A stretch of DNA of 50,440 bases, taken from positions 1 through 50,440 of the forward strand of contig CAJWAC010000009.1 in NCBI GenBank assembly GCA_913020555.1. The letters are read 5' to 3'. Positions 15,459-24,225 of the stretch are shown here, in pieces (the first letter of the stretch is position 1; every line of letters starts with the position of its first letter). Source of the DNA: an uncultured Polaribacter sp. (lineage in GTDB: Bacteria > Bacteroidota > Bacteroidia > Flavobacteriales > Flavobacteriaceae). The notes beneath the pieces are model-generated. The model searched no databases. It was given only the letters and a program-made list of their open reading frames with translations, and was not told the DNA's origin. Made by a program: the position numbers and the translations under genes.

Positions 15459-15848
15459 TAATTATTTTACTACTTTTTAATTTAATTAAACATTGAGGAC
15501 TTCTAAATTACTTTACGTGAGCTAATTAATTTTAAGTTCGATAAACAAATTACAAACAATAAAATTAAGATTTTTAATTTAAAATAACCCCAACATTGCA
15601 AAGATATCATAAATTAAAAGGTTTTCAAAATTCATTTCAAATTAAAAAGGTTTAACCATAAACCAAAAGCTAAATACAATGATTATTTATACAAACAGTT
15701 CCTTGAATAAAATAGGATTAAAATGAAAAATCTGATTTTAATAAACGAAACCAAAAATTAAATCAACAGATTTTATTTTAAGTGAAAGTTTTTTTTAATT
15801 AAATATAATTAATTAAATTAGTTCGGGGATATAACTAAACCCCATGCA
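15459..15848. other. 390-base intergenic region without a recognised gene
   Basis: Very AT-rich sequence between the divergent cold-shock and haloperoxidase-like genes. It should hold both promoters, but I found no full TAnnTTTG match at a fitting distance. Just before the haloperoxidase start, GGGG (15825-15828 region) and CCCC (15840-15843 region) could pair over the ribosome-binding area; this is weak. No RNA gene or repeat was recognised. Confidence 0.5.
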
Positions 15849-18035
15849 ATGTTTATAAAATACAAATACATAAAACTATTTATTTTCTGCATTTTATGCT
15901 CAAATACCATTTTTAGTCAGCATTCTATTGCAAGAGAATGGAATGAACAATTATTACAAGCCATTAGAAAAGATTTTTCTCGACCAACAGTACACGCAAG
16001 AAATTTATTTCATACTTCAGTTTTAATGTATGATTCTTGGGCCATTTTTGATAACAATACACAAACTTTATTTCTAGGAAACACCTTAGGTGATTTTACT
16101 ACCAGCTATACTCCTATTTCAATACCAACAGATAAAAATGAAGCTACAAAAGAAATTTTAAGTTATGCAGTTTACAGACTCTTAAAGCATCGTTTTAAAA
16201 ATTCACCAAATGCGGAAGAAACTCTAAATACTTTTGATTCTTTTTTTAGTTCTATTGGATATGATATTAATTTCATATCTGTAGATTATAGTTCTGGCTC
16301 TTATGCAGCCTTGGGTAATTATATGGCAGAACAAATGATTCAATTTGGTTTACAAGATGGTGCAAATGAAGAAAATGATTACAAGAATAGATATTATGAA
16401 CCAACAAATCCAGTATTAGACTTAGAATTTTACAGAGATAACTCCTTTATAAACCCAAATAAATGGCAACCTTTATCTTTTAACACTTTTATCGATCAAA
16501 GTGGGAATCTTATTCAAGGAAATACTCCTGAATTCTTAAGTCCTGAATGGGGTGAAGTCACTCCTTTTTCTTTAAAAGACACTGATTTAGAAATTTTAAA
16601 TAATGGCTTTGATTCTTATGTTTACAATAACCCTGGACATCCTGTATATATTCAAGATTCTAATGAAAACGGAATAGACGATCCATATAAATGGAATTTT
16701 GCCTTAGTAATTTCTTGGTCTGCTCATTTAGATCCTACTGATGAGAATTTAATAAATATTTCTCCAAATTCTATTGGTAATTTAGATATGGAAAAATATC
16801 CGACTACTTTTGAAGAGTATATAAATTTTTATGATTTCACTCAGGGAGGAGATTTAGGTACTGGACATTCGTTAAACCCTAAAACGCAGCAACCATATGA
16901 AGACAACATTGTAAATAGAGGAGATTACACAAGAGTTTTAGCTGAATTTTGGGCAGATGGTCCAGATTCCGAAACACCTCCTGGACATTGGTTTACAATT
17001 TTAAATTATGTGAGCGATCATCCATTGGCAAAAAAAACATTTGGTGAAAACTCTTTAGAACTGTCTAATTTAGAATGGGATGTAAAAAGTTACCTTACAC
17101 TTAGTGGGGCCATGCATGATGTTGCTATTAATATTTGGGGTATAAAAGGTTACTATGATTACGTAAGACCAATATCTGCAATTAGGTATATGGCTTCAAA
17201 AGGTCAAAGTACAGATAAAAATTTAGCAAATTACGACCCACATGGATTACCATTAATTGAAGGTTTAATTGAAGTAATTGAGGAAGGTGATGATTTAATT
17301 GGATTCAATAATAATTTAATCGGTGAAATTAAAATAAAATCTTGGTTAGGTCACGATGTAGTATCTGACGTAAATACTGATATTGCAAAAGTAGGTTGGA
17401 TGTTAGGCACAAAATGGTGGCCATACCAAAGGCCGTCTTTCGTTTCACCTCCTTTTGCCGGATACTTATCAGGACACTCTACATTTTCTAGCGCAGCATC
17501 TACAATCTTAACTTTAATTACTAATGATGTCTTCTTTCCTGGTGGAATTGGAACTTTTGATATAGAGAAAAATGAATTTCTCGCTTTTGAATTAGGTCCG
17601 TCTCAAAGTTTTCAGTTAGAGTGGGCAACTTACAAAGACGCATCAGATCAAACTAGTTTATCTAGAATTTGGGGCGGAATTCATCCTCCAATAGATGATA
17701 TTAGAGGAAGAATAATTGGTGATAAAATTGGAAAAGAAGCTTTCAATTATGCAAATGAATTATTCATTGGAACACCATTAAACGGTGACAATAATTCTAT
17801 TCATCATTTTGAAATTTATCCAAATCCTATTTCAGATCAAATTACAATTAAAACCAATTACAATAAAACATTTAAAATATCTATTTATGACATTCTTGGT
17901 AAACACATATTTACAAATCCAAGTTTATCTGCAAATCATAAAATGAATATTCCAAATCTAACTTCGGGCATTTATTTTATCAAGATTATGAGTCAAGAAG
18001 ATAAAATATTACACATCAAAAAAATAGTGAAATAA
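15849..18035 (+). CDS. Vanadium-dependent haloperoxidase/PAP2-like protein with T9SS sorting domain
   Basis: A 728-residue exported protein. The signal peptide ends near TIFSQ (about residue 23). The catalytic core carries the three motifs of the vanadium haloperoxidase / type 2 acid phosphatase fold: KxxxxxxRP as KGYYDYVRP (433-441), SGHS (541-544), and SRxxxGxHxxxD as SRIWGGIHPPIDD (605-617). It could bind vanadate and oxidise halides, or hydrolyse phosphate esters; the sequence alone does not decide. The last 75 residues (IYPNPISD ... GIYFIKI) are a type A sorting domain for the T9SS, so the protein is probably secreted or displayed on the surface. No neighbour clearly belongs with it. Confidence 0.88.
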   Translation: MFIKYKYIKLFIFCILCSNTIFSQHSIAREWNEQLLQAIRKDFSRPTVHARNLFHTSVLMYDSWAIFDNNTQTLFLGNTLGDFTTSYTPISIPTDKNEATKEILSYAVYRLLKHRFKNSPNAEETLNTFDSFFSSIGYDINFISVDYSSGSYAALGNYMAEQMIQFGLQDGANEENDYKNRYYEPTNPVLDLEFYRDNSFINPNKWQPLSFNTFIDQSGNLIQGNTPEFLSPEWGEVTPFSLKDTDLEILNNGFDSYVYNNPGHPVYIQDSNENGIDDPYKWNFALVISWSAHLDPTDENLINISPNSIGNLDMEKYPTTFEEYINFYDFTQGGDLGTGHSLNPKTQQPYEDNIVNRGDYTRVLAEFWADGPDSETPPGHWFTILNYVSDHPLAKKTFGENSLELSNLEWDVKSYLTLSGAMHDVAINIWGIKGYYDYVRPISAIRYMASKGQSTDKNLANYDPHGLPLIEGLIEVIEEGDDLIGFNNNLIGEIKIKSWLGHDVVSDVNTDIAKVGWMLGTKWWPYQRPSFVSPPFAGYLSGHSTFSSAASTILTLITNDVFFPGGIGTFDIEKNEFLAFELGPSQSFQLEWATYKDASDQTSLSRIWGGIHPPIDDIRGRIIGDKIGKEAFNYANELFIGTPLNGDNNSIHHFEIYPNPISDQITIKTNYNKTFKISIYDILGKHIFTNPSLSANHKMNIPNLTSGIYFIKIMSQEDKILHIKKIVK

Positions 18036-18091
18036 ATACTTTATTCTATAATTAAGCTATTCATTTACAATAATCTTAAAACAAAATTTTA

Positions 18092-18556
18092 TTATTCAAA
18101 TAGAGCGGCTAAAAATTCAGCAACACAGGCTGGTTTTTCTTGTCCTTTAATTTCAATAATACAAGTAAATGTAACTTTAATGCCTTTATTAGCAAGACTT
18201 TCAATTTCCTTTATAGATGATAACATTCTTAACTCACTATTTACAGGAACCGGATTAGGAAAACGAACTTTATTTAATCCATAATTCAAGCCCATTTTTA
18301 TGCTTTTTATAAAAAATGCCTCTTCTAGCATTCTAGAAATCATTGCAACAGACATAAAACCATGCGCAACTGTGCTCTTAAAAGGGCTTTCTTGTGCTGC
18401 TCTTTTTTCGTCTACATGAATCCATTGCCTATCTAGAGTTGCATTAGCAAAATCATTTATCATTTCCTGAGTTACCGTATACCAATTACCCGCAGGTAAA
18501 TCCCTACCATTCATAGTTTTAAAATCATTTATATTTTCAAAAATTAATGTATTCAT
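18092..18556 (-). CDS. MaoC family dehydratase
   Basis: A 154-residue hot-dog-fold protein of the MaoC/(R)-specific enoyl-CoA hydratase type. The catalytic Asp-His pair lies in FANATLDRQWIHVD (about 37-50), followed by SPFKSTVAHGFMSVAM, the usual substrate-loop signature. It probably hydrates enoyl-CoA or performs the reverse dehydration; the chain-length preference is unknown. It is divergent from the tricorn-like protease gene and seems to be transcribed alone. Confidence 0.9.
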   Translation of the reverse strand: MNTLIFENINDFKTMNGRDLPAGNWYTVTQEMINDFANATLDRQWIHVDEKRAAQESPFKSTVAHGFMSVAMISRMLEEAFFIKSIKMGLNYGLNKVRFPNPVPVNSELRMLSSIKEIESLANKGIKVTFTCIIEIKGQEKPACVAEFLAALFE

Positions 18557-18633
18557 ATATGTTTATATTTTTTAACAATTTAATAAATAGAAAGCAAATT
18601 CAATTTTATTAAATTAGGCAAAATTTTTGACAA

Positions 18634-21600
18634 ATGAAACAACTAAGCTTATTCTTCACCCTAATTTCTATTTCCATTTTTGGTCAAACAAGTCCAAAAT
18701 GGATGAGACACTCTTCAATTTCTCCTGATGGAACTCAAATTGCATTCACATATAAAGGAGATTTGTATAAAGTAAATGCTAAAGGAGGAAATGCTCAACA
18801 ACTTACTTATCACAATGCACACGATTATAAAGCTGTTTGGAATAAAGATGGTTCTAAAATTGCTTTTGCATCTAATAGATATGGTAATTTTGATATTTTT
18901 GTAATGCCTTCAAAAGGTGGGCAAGCAACAAGATTAACTTACCATTCAAATGATGAAACTCCATATTCTTTTTCAGCGAATGACAAAGAAATAGTTTTTG
19001 GCGCCTTAAGGCAAGATGCTGTAAACCACAGACAACACCCACACAGATCTCAATCAGAATTGTATAGTGTTCCTGTAAATACTGGAAGGGTCACACAGTT
19101 ATTAACCATTCCAGCAGAGGATATTCAATTTTCTGAAAGTGGTGAAAAAATGATTTATCATGATAAAAAAGGTGGTGAAAACGAATGGAGAAAACATCAT
19201 ACTTCATCAATCACTAGAGATATTTGGATGTATGATACCAAAACAAAAGTACATAAAATGATAACTTCTCATAATGCTGAAGACAGACATCCTATTTTTA
19301 CAAAGGATGAAAAGAGCATTTACTTTTTAAGTGAAAGAAGTGGTTCTTTTAATGTATATAAATTATCCTTAGAAAACACGAATCAACTTGAACAATTAAC
19401 ATCTTTCAGCTTGCACCCTATTCGTTTTTTAAGTTATGGAAATGGTATCCTATCATTTGGTTATGATGGAGAAATCTATACAATGAAAGAAAATGAAAAA
19501 CCAAAAAAAGTAAACATTAATATCATTACTCAGGATAAATCAAATACAGATAAATTTATTTCTGTAAATGGTGGTATTAGCGAAATGTCTGTTTCACCAA
19601 ACGGAAAAGAAATTGCATTTATAGCTAGAGGTGAAGTATTTGTGACTTCTGTGGATAAATCTTTTACAAAGAGATTGACAAAAACTCCAGAAAACGAACG
19701 TTTTGTGACTTGGGGACCAGAAGGAAAATCTGTAGTTTATAGCAGCGAAAGAAATGGAAAATGGAGTGTTTTTAAAACGGAAAAAATTAGAAAAGAAGAA
19801 CCTTTTTTTTATGCTTCAACATTATTAAAAGAAGAAACTTTAATAGACAATAATCTCGATAATTATTTAGCTCAGTATTCACCTGATGGCAAGAAAATAG
19901 CTTTTGTAGAGGGCAGAAGAACTTTAAAAATCAAAGATTTAAAAACAAAAAAAGAAGTTACTTTATTAACACCAAAAGATTTATTCCACATGAGAGATGG
20001 AGATAAGTATTTTACTTGGAGTCCAGATAGCAAATGGATTTTAGTAGATTGGAGTAAAACACTAAGTAATAGTGAAGTTTTACTAATGGCTGCTGATGGC
20101 TCTAAAAGAGTAAATTTAAATGAAAGTGGTTATTACGATTCTAGTCCGAAATGGGTAAATGGAGGAAAACAAATGCTATGGTTTAGCAACAGAAATGGTT
20201 TAAAATCTTATGCTACTAGTGGTCGTTCTCAAAGTGATGTTTATAGTATGTTTTTTACACAAGATGCTTGGGATGAATTTAATTTAAGTGATGAAGATTA
20301 CAAATTACTGCAAGCTGTAAAAGAAGAAGAAAAGAAGCGCAAAGAGAAAGAAATTAAAGACAAAAAAAGTGAAAAAGATACTAAAGTAAAAGATAAAAAA
20401 GCCTCCGATAAAAAGAAAGACGATAAGAAAAAGGAAACAAAACCACTTACTTTTGACTGGGATAATATGAAAGACAGAACTAAAAGATTAACCATTCATT
20501 CCTCAAGATTAGGAGATGCTGTACTTTCTAAAAAAGGAGATTTCCTTTATTATTTAGCAAGTTTTGAAGGGCGTTCTAATCTATGGAGCACAAATTTAAG
20601 AACTAGAGAAACCAAAATGTTAATGAAATTAAATGTTGGTTTTGGAAGCTTACAATGGGATAAAGAAATGAAAAACTTGTATTTGTTAAGTGGAGGAAGA
20701 ATTTCTAAATTAAATCCATCCGCAAAAAAACGAGAAGGCGTAAAAATAAAAGGAGAAATAAAATTAGACGAATACGCAGAAAGAAAAGCTATGTTTGATC
20801 ATGTTTGGATTCGAACAAATGCCGTTTTTTATGAGCCAACTTTTCACGGCGTAAACTGGAAAAAAATGAAAAAGGAATACCAAAAGTATTTACCATACAT
20901 TTCAAACGGATTTGAATTTTCTGAAATGTTATCAGAATTATTGGGTGAATTAAATGTTTCGCATTCTGGAGCTGGTTACAGGGGCAACAATGTTTCTAAT
21001 GCAGATGCCACTGCTTCTTTAGGAATTTTTATGGATTATAATTACAAAGATGATGGAATTAAAATTGACGAAATTATAAAAGGAGGCCCTTTAGACAAAG
21101 CTAAATTTAAATTAGCAGCAGGAATGATAATCAAAAAAATAGATGGTATTGCAATTGATAAAAATGAAGACATTGCTAAATATTTTAATAGAAAATCTGG
21201 TAAATTTATGTTGTTAGATATTCTGGACCCTAAAACTAAAAAGTTACAAACTATTACAGTAAAACCAATTTCTTTAGGCCAAGAATATAACTTATTGTAC
21301 AAAAGATGGGTGAAAATTAATGAAAAAGAAGTTACAGATTTAAGCAAAGGACAATTAGGTTATGTGCATATTCCAGGTATGGGAGATGGTCCTTACAGAA
21401 GTATTTATCAAGATATGATGGGAAAGTACTTAGATAAAAAAGGAGTTATCATTGATACTCGCTTTAATGGTGGTGGCGATTTAGTTGCAGATTTAGCAAT
21501 GTTTTTTACTGGAGTTCCTTTTATAACTTATGCAACAGAAGCCAAAGTTGTTGGAGGTGAACCTACGAGTAGATGGACAAAACCAACCTTATCAATTTTT

Positions 21601-21900
21601 AATGAAAGCATGTATTCTGACGGGCATTGTTATGCACAAGGTTATACCGATTTGAAAATTGGAAAAACTGTTGGAATGCCAGTTCCTGGAACTTGTAGTT
21701 TTGCAGGTTGGGAAGGTTTACAAAATGGTGGTTATTGGGGAGTTGTGCCTGTAAGTGCAAAAAATAAAGCTGGAGAATGGATGGAAAACAACCAAACTGA
21801 ACCAACTATTAAAATAAAAAATATGCCTGGTAAAGTAGATAACGGAATTGATCAACAACTAATTCGTTCTGTACAAGAATTACTAGAAGACGTGAAATAA
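18634..21900 (+). CDS. Tricorn-like S41 family protease with beta-propeller and PDZ domain
   Basis: A 1088-residue exported protein (signal peptide MKQLSLFFTLISISIFGQ). The N-terminal ~550 residues are repeated WD40/PD40-type blades (for example SPDGTQIAFTYKGDLYKV), forming the propellers of tricorn proteases. A strongly charged Lys/Glu/Asp linker (about 562-604) follows. The C-terminal part has the core domain with the Ser-His pair S776-H777 (NVSHSGAGY), a PDZ domain (about 785-870), the DTRFNGGGDLV strand, the candidate nucleophile S995 (MYSDG) and a candidate acidic residue E1027. It should degrade peptides in the periplasm or outside the cell. It ends at a strong terminator. Confidence 0.9.
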   Translation: MKQLSLFFTLISISIFGQTSPKWMRHSSISPDGTQIAFTYKGDLYKVNAKGGNAQQLTYHNAHDYKAVWNKDGSKIAFASNRYGNFDIFVMPSKGGQATRLTYHSNDETPYSFSANDKEIVFGALRQDAVNHRQHPHRSQSELYSVPVNTGRVTQLLTIPAEDIQFSESGEKMIYHDKKGGENEWRKHHTSSITRDIWMYDTKTKVHKMITSHNAEDRHPIFTKDEKSIYFLSERSGSFNVYKLSLENTNQLEQLTSFSLHPIRFLSYGNGILSFGYDGEIYTMKENEKPKKVNINIITQDKSNTDKFISVNGGISEMSVSPNGKEIAFIARGEVFVTSVDKSFTKRLTKTPENERFVTWGPEGKSVVYSSERNGKWSVFKTEKIRKEEPFFYASTLLKEETLIDNNLDNYLAQYSPDGKKIAFVEGRRTLKIKDLKTKKEVTLLTPKDLFHMRDGDKYFTWSPDSKWILVDWSKTLSNSEVLLMAADGSKRVNLNESGYYDSSPKWVNGGKQMLWFSNRNGLKSYATSGRSQSDVYSMFFTQDAWDEFNLSDEDYKLLQAVKEEEKKRKEKEIKDKKSEKDTKVKDKKASDKKKDDKKKETKPLTFDWDNMKDRTKRLTIHSSRLGDAVLSKKGDFLYYLASFEGRSNLWSTNLRTRETKMLMKLNVGFGSLQWDKEMKNLYLLSGGRISKLNPSAKKREGVKIKGEIKLDEYAERKAMFDHVWIRTNAVFYEPTFHGVNWKKMKKEYQKYLPYISNGFEFSEMLSELLGELNVSHSGAGYRGNNVSNADATASLGIFMDYNYKDDGIKIDEIIKGGPLDKAKFKLAAGMIIKKIDGIAIDKNEDIAKYFNRKSGKFMLLDILDPKTKKLQTITVKPISLGQEYNLLYKRWVKINEKEVTDLSKGQLGYVHIPGMGDGPYRSIYQDMMGKYLDKKGVIIDTRFNGGGDLVADLAMFFTGVPFITYATEAKVVGGEPTSRWTKPTLSIFNESMYSDGHCYAQGYTDLKIGKTVGMPVPGTCSFAGWEGLQNGGYWGVVPVSAKNKAGEWMENNQTEPTIKIKNMPGKVDNGIDQQLIRSVQELLEDVK

Positions 21901-21918
21901 AAAATCTGAAAAATTGGT

Positions 21919-21949
21919 AAAAGCCTTGGTTAAAAACAAGGCTTTTTTT
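21919..21949. terminator. Intrinsic terminator after the tricorn-like protease gene
   Basis: A 10-base stem, AAAAGCCTTG (21919-21928) with CAAGGCTTTT (21937-21946), an 8-base loop and seven T residues. The A-rich left arm means it can also act for the convergent gene, whose stop codon overlaps the right flank. Confidence 0.88.
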
Positions 21950-22574
21950 ATTCATTATTCCCAAAAATATCGTCCTTAATTTTTGGTAGTTGTAAATGAA
22001 ATTTCACAGCAATTAATCTTACAATTATAATTATTGATGCAGAAATAATAAAATTATAGTCTTTAGGAATCTCTATGTAGTTTAAAATTAAATAAGAAAC
22101 CCCACCCGCTAAACAAGCAGAAGCGTAAATTTCCTTTTCAAAAATAAGAGGTACTTTATTTGTTAAAACATCACGTAAAACTCCACCAAAAACAGCTGAA
22201 AACATTCCCATAATTAAAGCTACAAGAGGATGTAAATCAAAGGTTAATCCTTTTTGCAAACCTAATAAAGTAAAAACACTAATTCCAACTGTATCAAAAA
22301 GAAATAAAGTTTTATACAATGGTAAAATTTTACTTTTAAATAAAAAAGTAGCTAAAACTGCTGCAAAAATAATGTAGATATAATTTAAATCTCCAATCCA
22401 ATTGATGGGATGAGCATTAATTAAAATATCGCGTAACATACCACCACCAACTGCAGTAACAAAAGCAATTATTACCACTCCAAATAAATCGAACTTTTGT
22501 TCAGATGCCACTAAAGCCCCGCTTATTGCAAAAGCAAAAGTTCCTAAAATATCAAGAAGATATATAAACTCCAT
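21948..22574 (-). CDS. Trimeric intracellular cation (TRIC) channel family protein
   Basis: A 208-residue inner-membrane protein of the TRIC/UPF0126 (YicG) family. Seven hydrophobic segments form two repeats, each with the glycine-rich signature GGGMLRDIL (about 63-71) or FGGVLRDVLTNKVP (about 149-162). Prokaryotic TRIC proteins are homotrimeric potassium- and sodium-permeable channels. Its ATG directly follows the stop of the DEAD-box helicase gene with no gap, so both are made from one transcript. Confidence 0.92.
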   Translation of the reverse strand: MEFIYLLDILGTFAFAISGALVASEQKFDLFGVVIIAFVTAVGGGMLRDILINAHPINWIGDLNYIYIIFAAVLATFLFKSKILPLYKTLFLFDTVGISVFTLLGLQKGLTFDLHPLVALIMGMFSAVFGGVLRDVLTNKVPLIFEKEIYASACLAGGVSYLILNYIEIPKDYNFIISASIIIIVRLIAVKFHLQLPKIKDDIFGNNE

Positions 22575-23696
22575 TTATACAGTTACTTCTGTAAATTTAA
22601 TATTCAATTCTTTTTGAATTTCATGAATTTTCTCTAATTCTGACGGTAATATAAAAGCAATAGAAGTTCCTGTTTTTCCTGCTCTTGCAGTTCTTCCACT
22701 TCTATGTGTGTAATATTCTAATTTTTCTGGTAATTGATGATGAATCACAAACTCTAACCCTTTTACATCTATTCCTCTAGCAGAAACATCTGTAGAGATT
22801 AAATATTGTAAAGATTCGTTTTTAAAAGCCCGCATTACTTTATCGCGTTCTTTTTGTTGCATATCTCCCTCTAATGCAGCTGTAGAAAAACCTTCTTCAA
22901 TTAGTTGTTTTGCTAAATTTTGGGCACCAGCCTTTGTTCTGCAAAAAATTATTCCTCTTTGAGCATCCCTTTTTTCCAAAAAAGTAACAATATCACTTGT
23001 TTTCTCTTTCAAGTTGGTTCTCGAAAATTGGTGACGAATGTTTGCATTTACCAATGTATTTCTATTAATTTCTACTCTTGGAGCATTCGCATCCATATAA
23101 GTTTTTACAATGCGCTTAATTTCATCTGGCATTGTAGCTGAAAATAACCAAGTTTTTCTATCTGACTTTGTTGTAAATTTTAAAATTCGATTCAAATCTT
23201 GTTTAAAACCCATACTCAACATTTCATCAGCCTCGTCTAAAACAACTGTTTTTACATGACTGATATCTATTGAGCCTCTTTCTATCAAATCGATTAATCT
23301 TCCTGGAGTAGCCACAACAATATGTGTAGTTCTCTTTAGATTATTCATTTGCCTATCTATTTTTTCTCCACCAAAAACAGCTTCTAAAAAAATGCGCTCA
23401 TCAACATATTTAGTAAATTTGAACAATTGCTTTTTTATCTGTTGCACCAATTCTCTTGTTGGCGATAAAATTAAAGCTTGAATATTTTCTGATTTAGCAT
23501 CAATATGATGTAAAATAGGCAAACCAAAAGCAGCTGTTTTACCGGTACCTGTTTGAGCTAAACCAATAAAGTCTGTTTTAGATTTTATTAAAGTTGGAAT
23601 TGTTTTTTCCTGAATTTCTGTGGGTTTAGAAATTCCGATTTCTTTAATTGATTTTATATAATCTTTTCGAATTCCTAAAGATGAAAAAGTGGACAT
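22575..23696 (-). CDS. DEAD-box ATP-dependent RNA helicase, short form
   Basis: A 373-residue RNA helicase with all core motifs in order: Q motif (KPTEIQ, about 25-30), motif I AQTGTGKT (about 46-53), Ia PTRELVQQ, Ib TPGRL, II DEAD, III SAT, then in the second RecA domain IIFCRTK, TDVSARGID and HRSGRTARAG. It ends soon after motif VI, without the basic C-terminal tail found in many bacterial members, so RNA specificity must come from the core. Role in RNA structure remodelling or cold adaptation is inferred. First gene of a pair with the TRIC protein. Confidence 0.95.
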   Translation of the reverse strand: MSTFSSLGIRKDYIKSIKEIGISKPTEIQEKTIPTLIKSKTDFIGLAQTGTGKTAAFGLPILHHIDAKSENIQALILSPTRELVQQIKKQLFKFTKYVDERIFLEAVFGGEKIDRQMNNLKRTTHIVVATPGRLIDLIERGSIDISHVKTVVLDEADEMLSMGFKQDLNRILKFTTKSDRKTWLFSATMPDEIKRIVKTYMDANAPRVEINRNTLVNANIRHQFSRTNLKEKTSDIVTFLEKRDAQRGIIFCRTKAGAQNLAKQLIEEGFSTAALEGDMQQKERDKVMRAFKNESLQYLISTDVSARGIDVKGLEFVIHHQLPEKLEYYTHRSGRTARAGKTGTSIAFILPSELEKIHEIQKELNIKFTEVTV

Positions 23697-23715
23697 TTTG
23701 TATCTTAATTTTGTG

Positions 23716-23723
23716 CAAAGATA
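23716..23723 (-). promoter_or_regulatory. -7 element of the helicase-TRIC promoter
   Basis: TATCTTTG on the - strand matches TAnnTTTG fully, 20 bases before the helicase ATG and just after the stop of the thioesterase gene. The helicase pair therefore probably has its own promoter. Confidence 0.6.
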
Positions 23724-23726
23724 CTT

Positions 23727-24122
23727 TTATTTAGGTGGTTGTAATACTTTTAAAACATTTTCTCTTATTCTAGAAGGCTTAAAAGTTTTAGCATCTAACA
23801 TTGCCCAAGTAGTTTTTGCTTTTACTAATAAAATGGAATCCTTATAAAATTCCATAAAACGTATTGAGGTAATTCCTCTTGTTTCTCCTACCCATGTTTT
23901 TACAGTAATTTCATCACCTAAACCTGCCTGCTTTAAATAATCGATTTCATGTCTCATAACAACCCAAACATATTGAGGTAAAGGATTCTCTTTAGTAAGA
24001 AAATTCCAATGTGTAGTTGCAATATCATCCATCCATTTTACATAAACTAAATTATTTACGTGATCTAACGTGTCTATATCATCAACAGAAACTTTAATTT
24101 TTAAAGTAAAAACAGGACTCAT
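23727..24122 (-). CDS. Acyl-CoA thioesterase, 4HBT family
   Basis: A 131-residue hot-dog-fold thioesterase. The 4-hydroxybenzoyl-CoA thioesterase motif is DDIDTLDHVNNLVYVKW (about 15-31), with the conserved Asp and the HVNN turn. It should hydrolyse an acyl-CoA or acyl-ACP in the cytoplasm; the acyl group is unknown. Same strand as the helicase downstream, and divergent from the MATE transporter gene across about 100 bases. Confidence 0.9.
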   Translation of the reverse strand: MSPVFTLKIKVSVDDIDTLDHVNNLVYVKWMDDIATTHWNFLTKENPLPQYVWVVMRHEIDYLKQAGLGDEITVKTWVGETRGITSIRFMEFYKDSILLVKAKTTWAMLDAKTFKPSRIRENVLKVLQPPK

Positions 24123-24225
24123 AATATCAATTTTAGCAAACTTAAATATTTTAAAATCCCTATAATAATTATTGATGATACATTTCTAAAAAACGTAATA
24201 TTTATGTTGATATTTGCACCTTATT

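Noticed and set aside
15820-15848. GGGG/CCCC hairpin as a riboswitch or translational switch before the haloperoxidase gene
   Set aside because: A 4-base stem is too weak, and no known riboswitch core is visible.
20298-20495. Separate small gene on the opposite strand of the protease linker
   Set aside because: It is the low-complexity shadow of the Lys/Glu codons (runs of Ser/Phe/Leu) with no start signals or family likeness.
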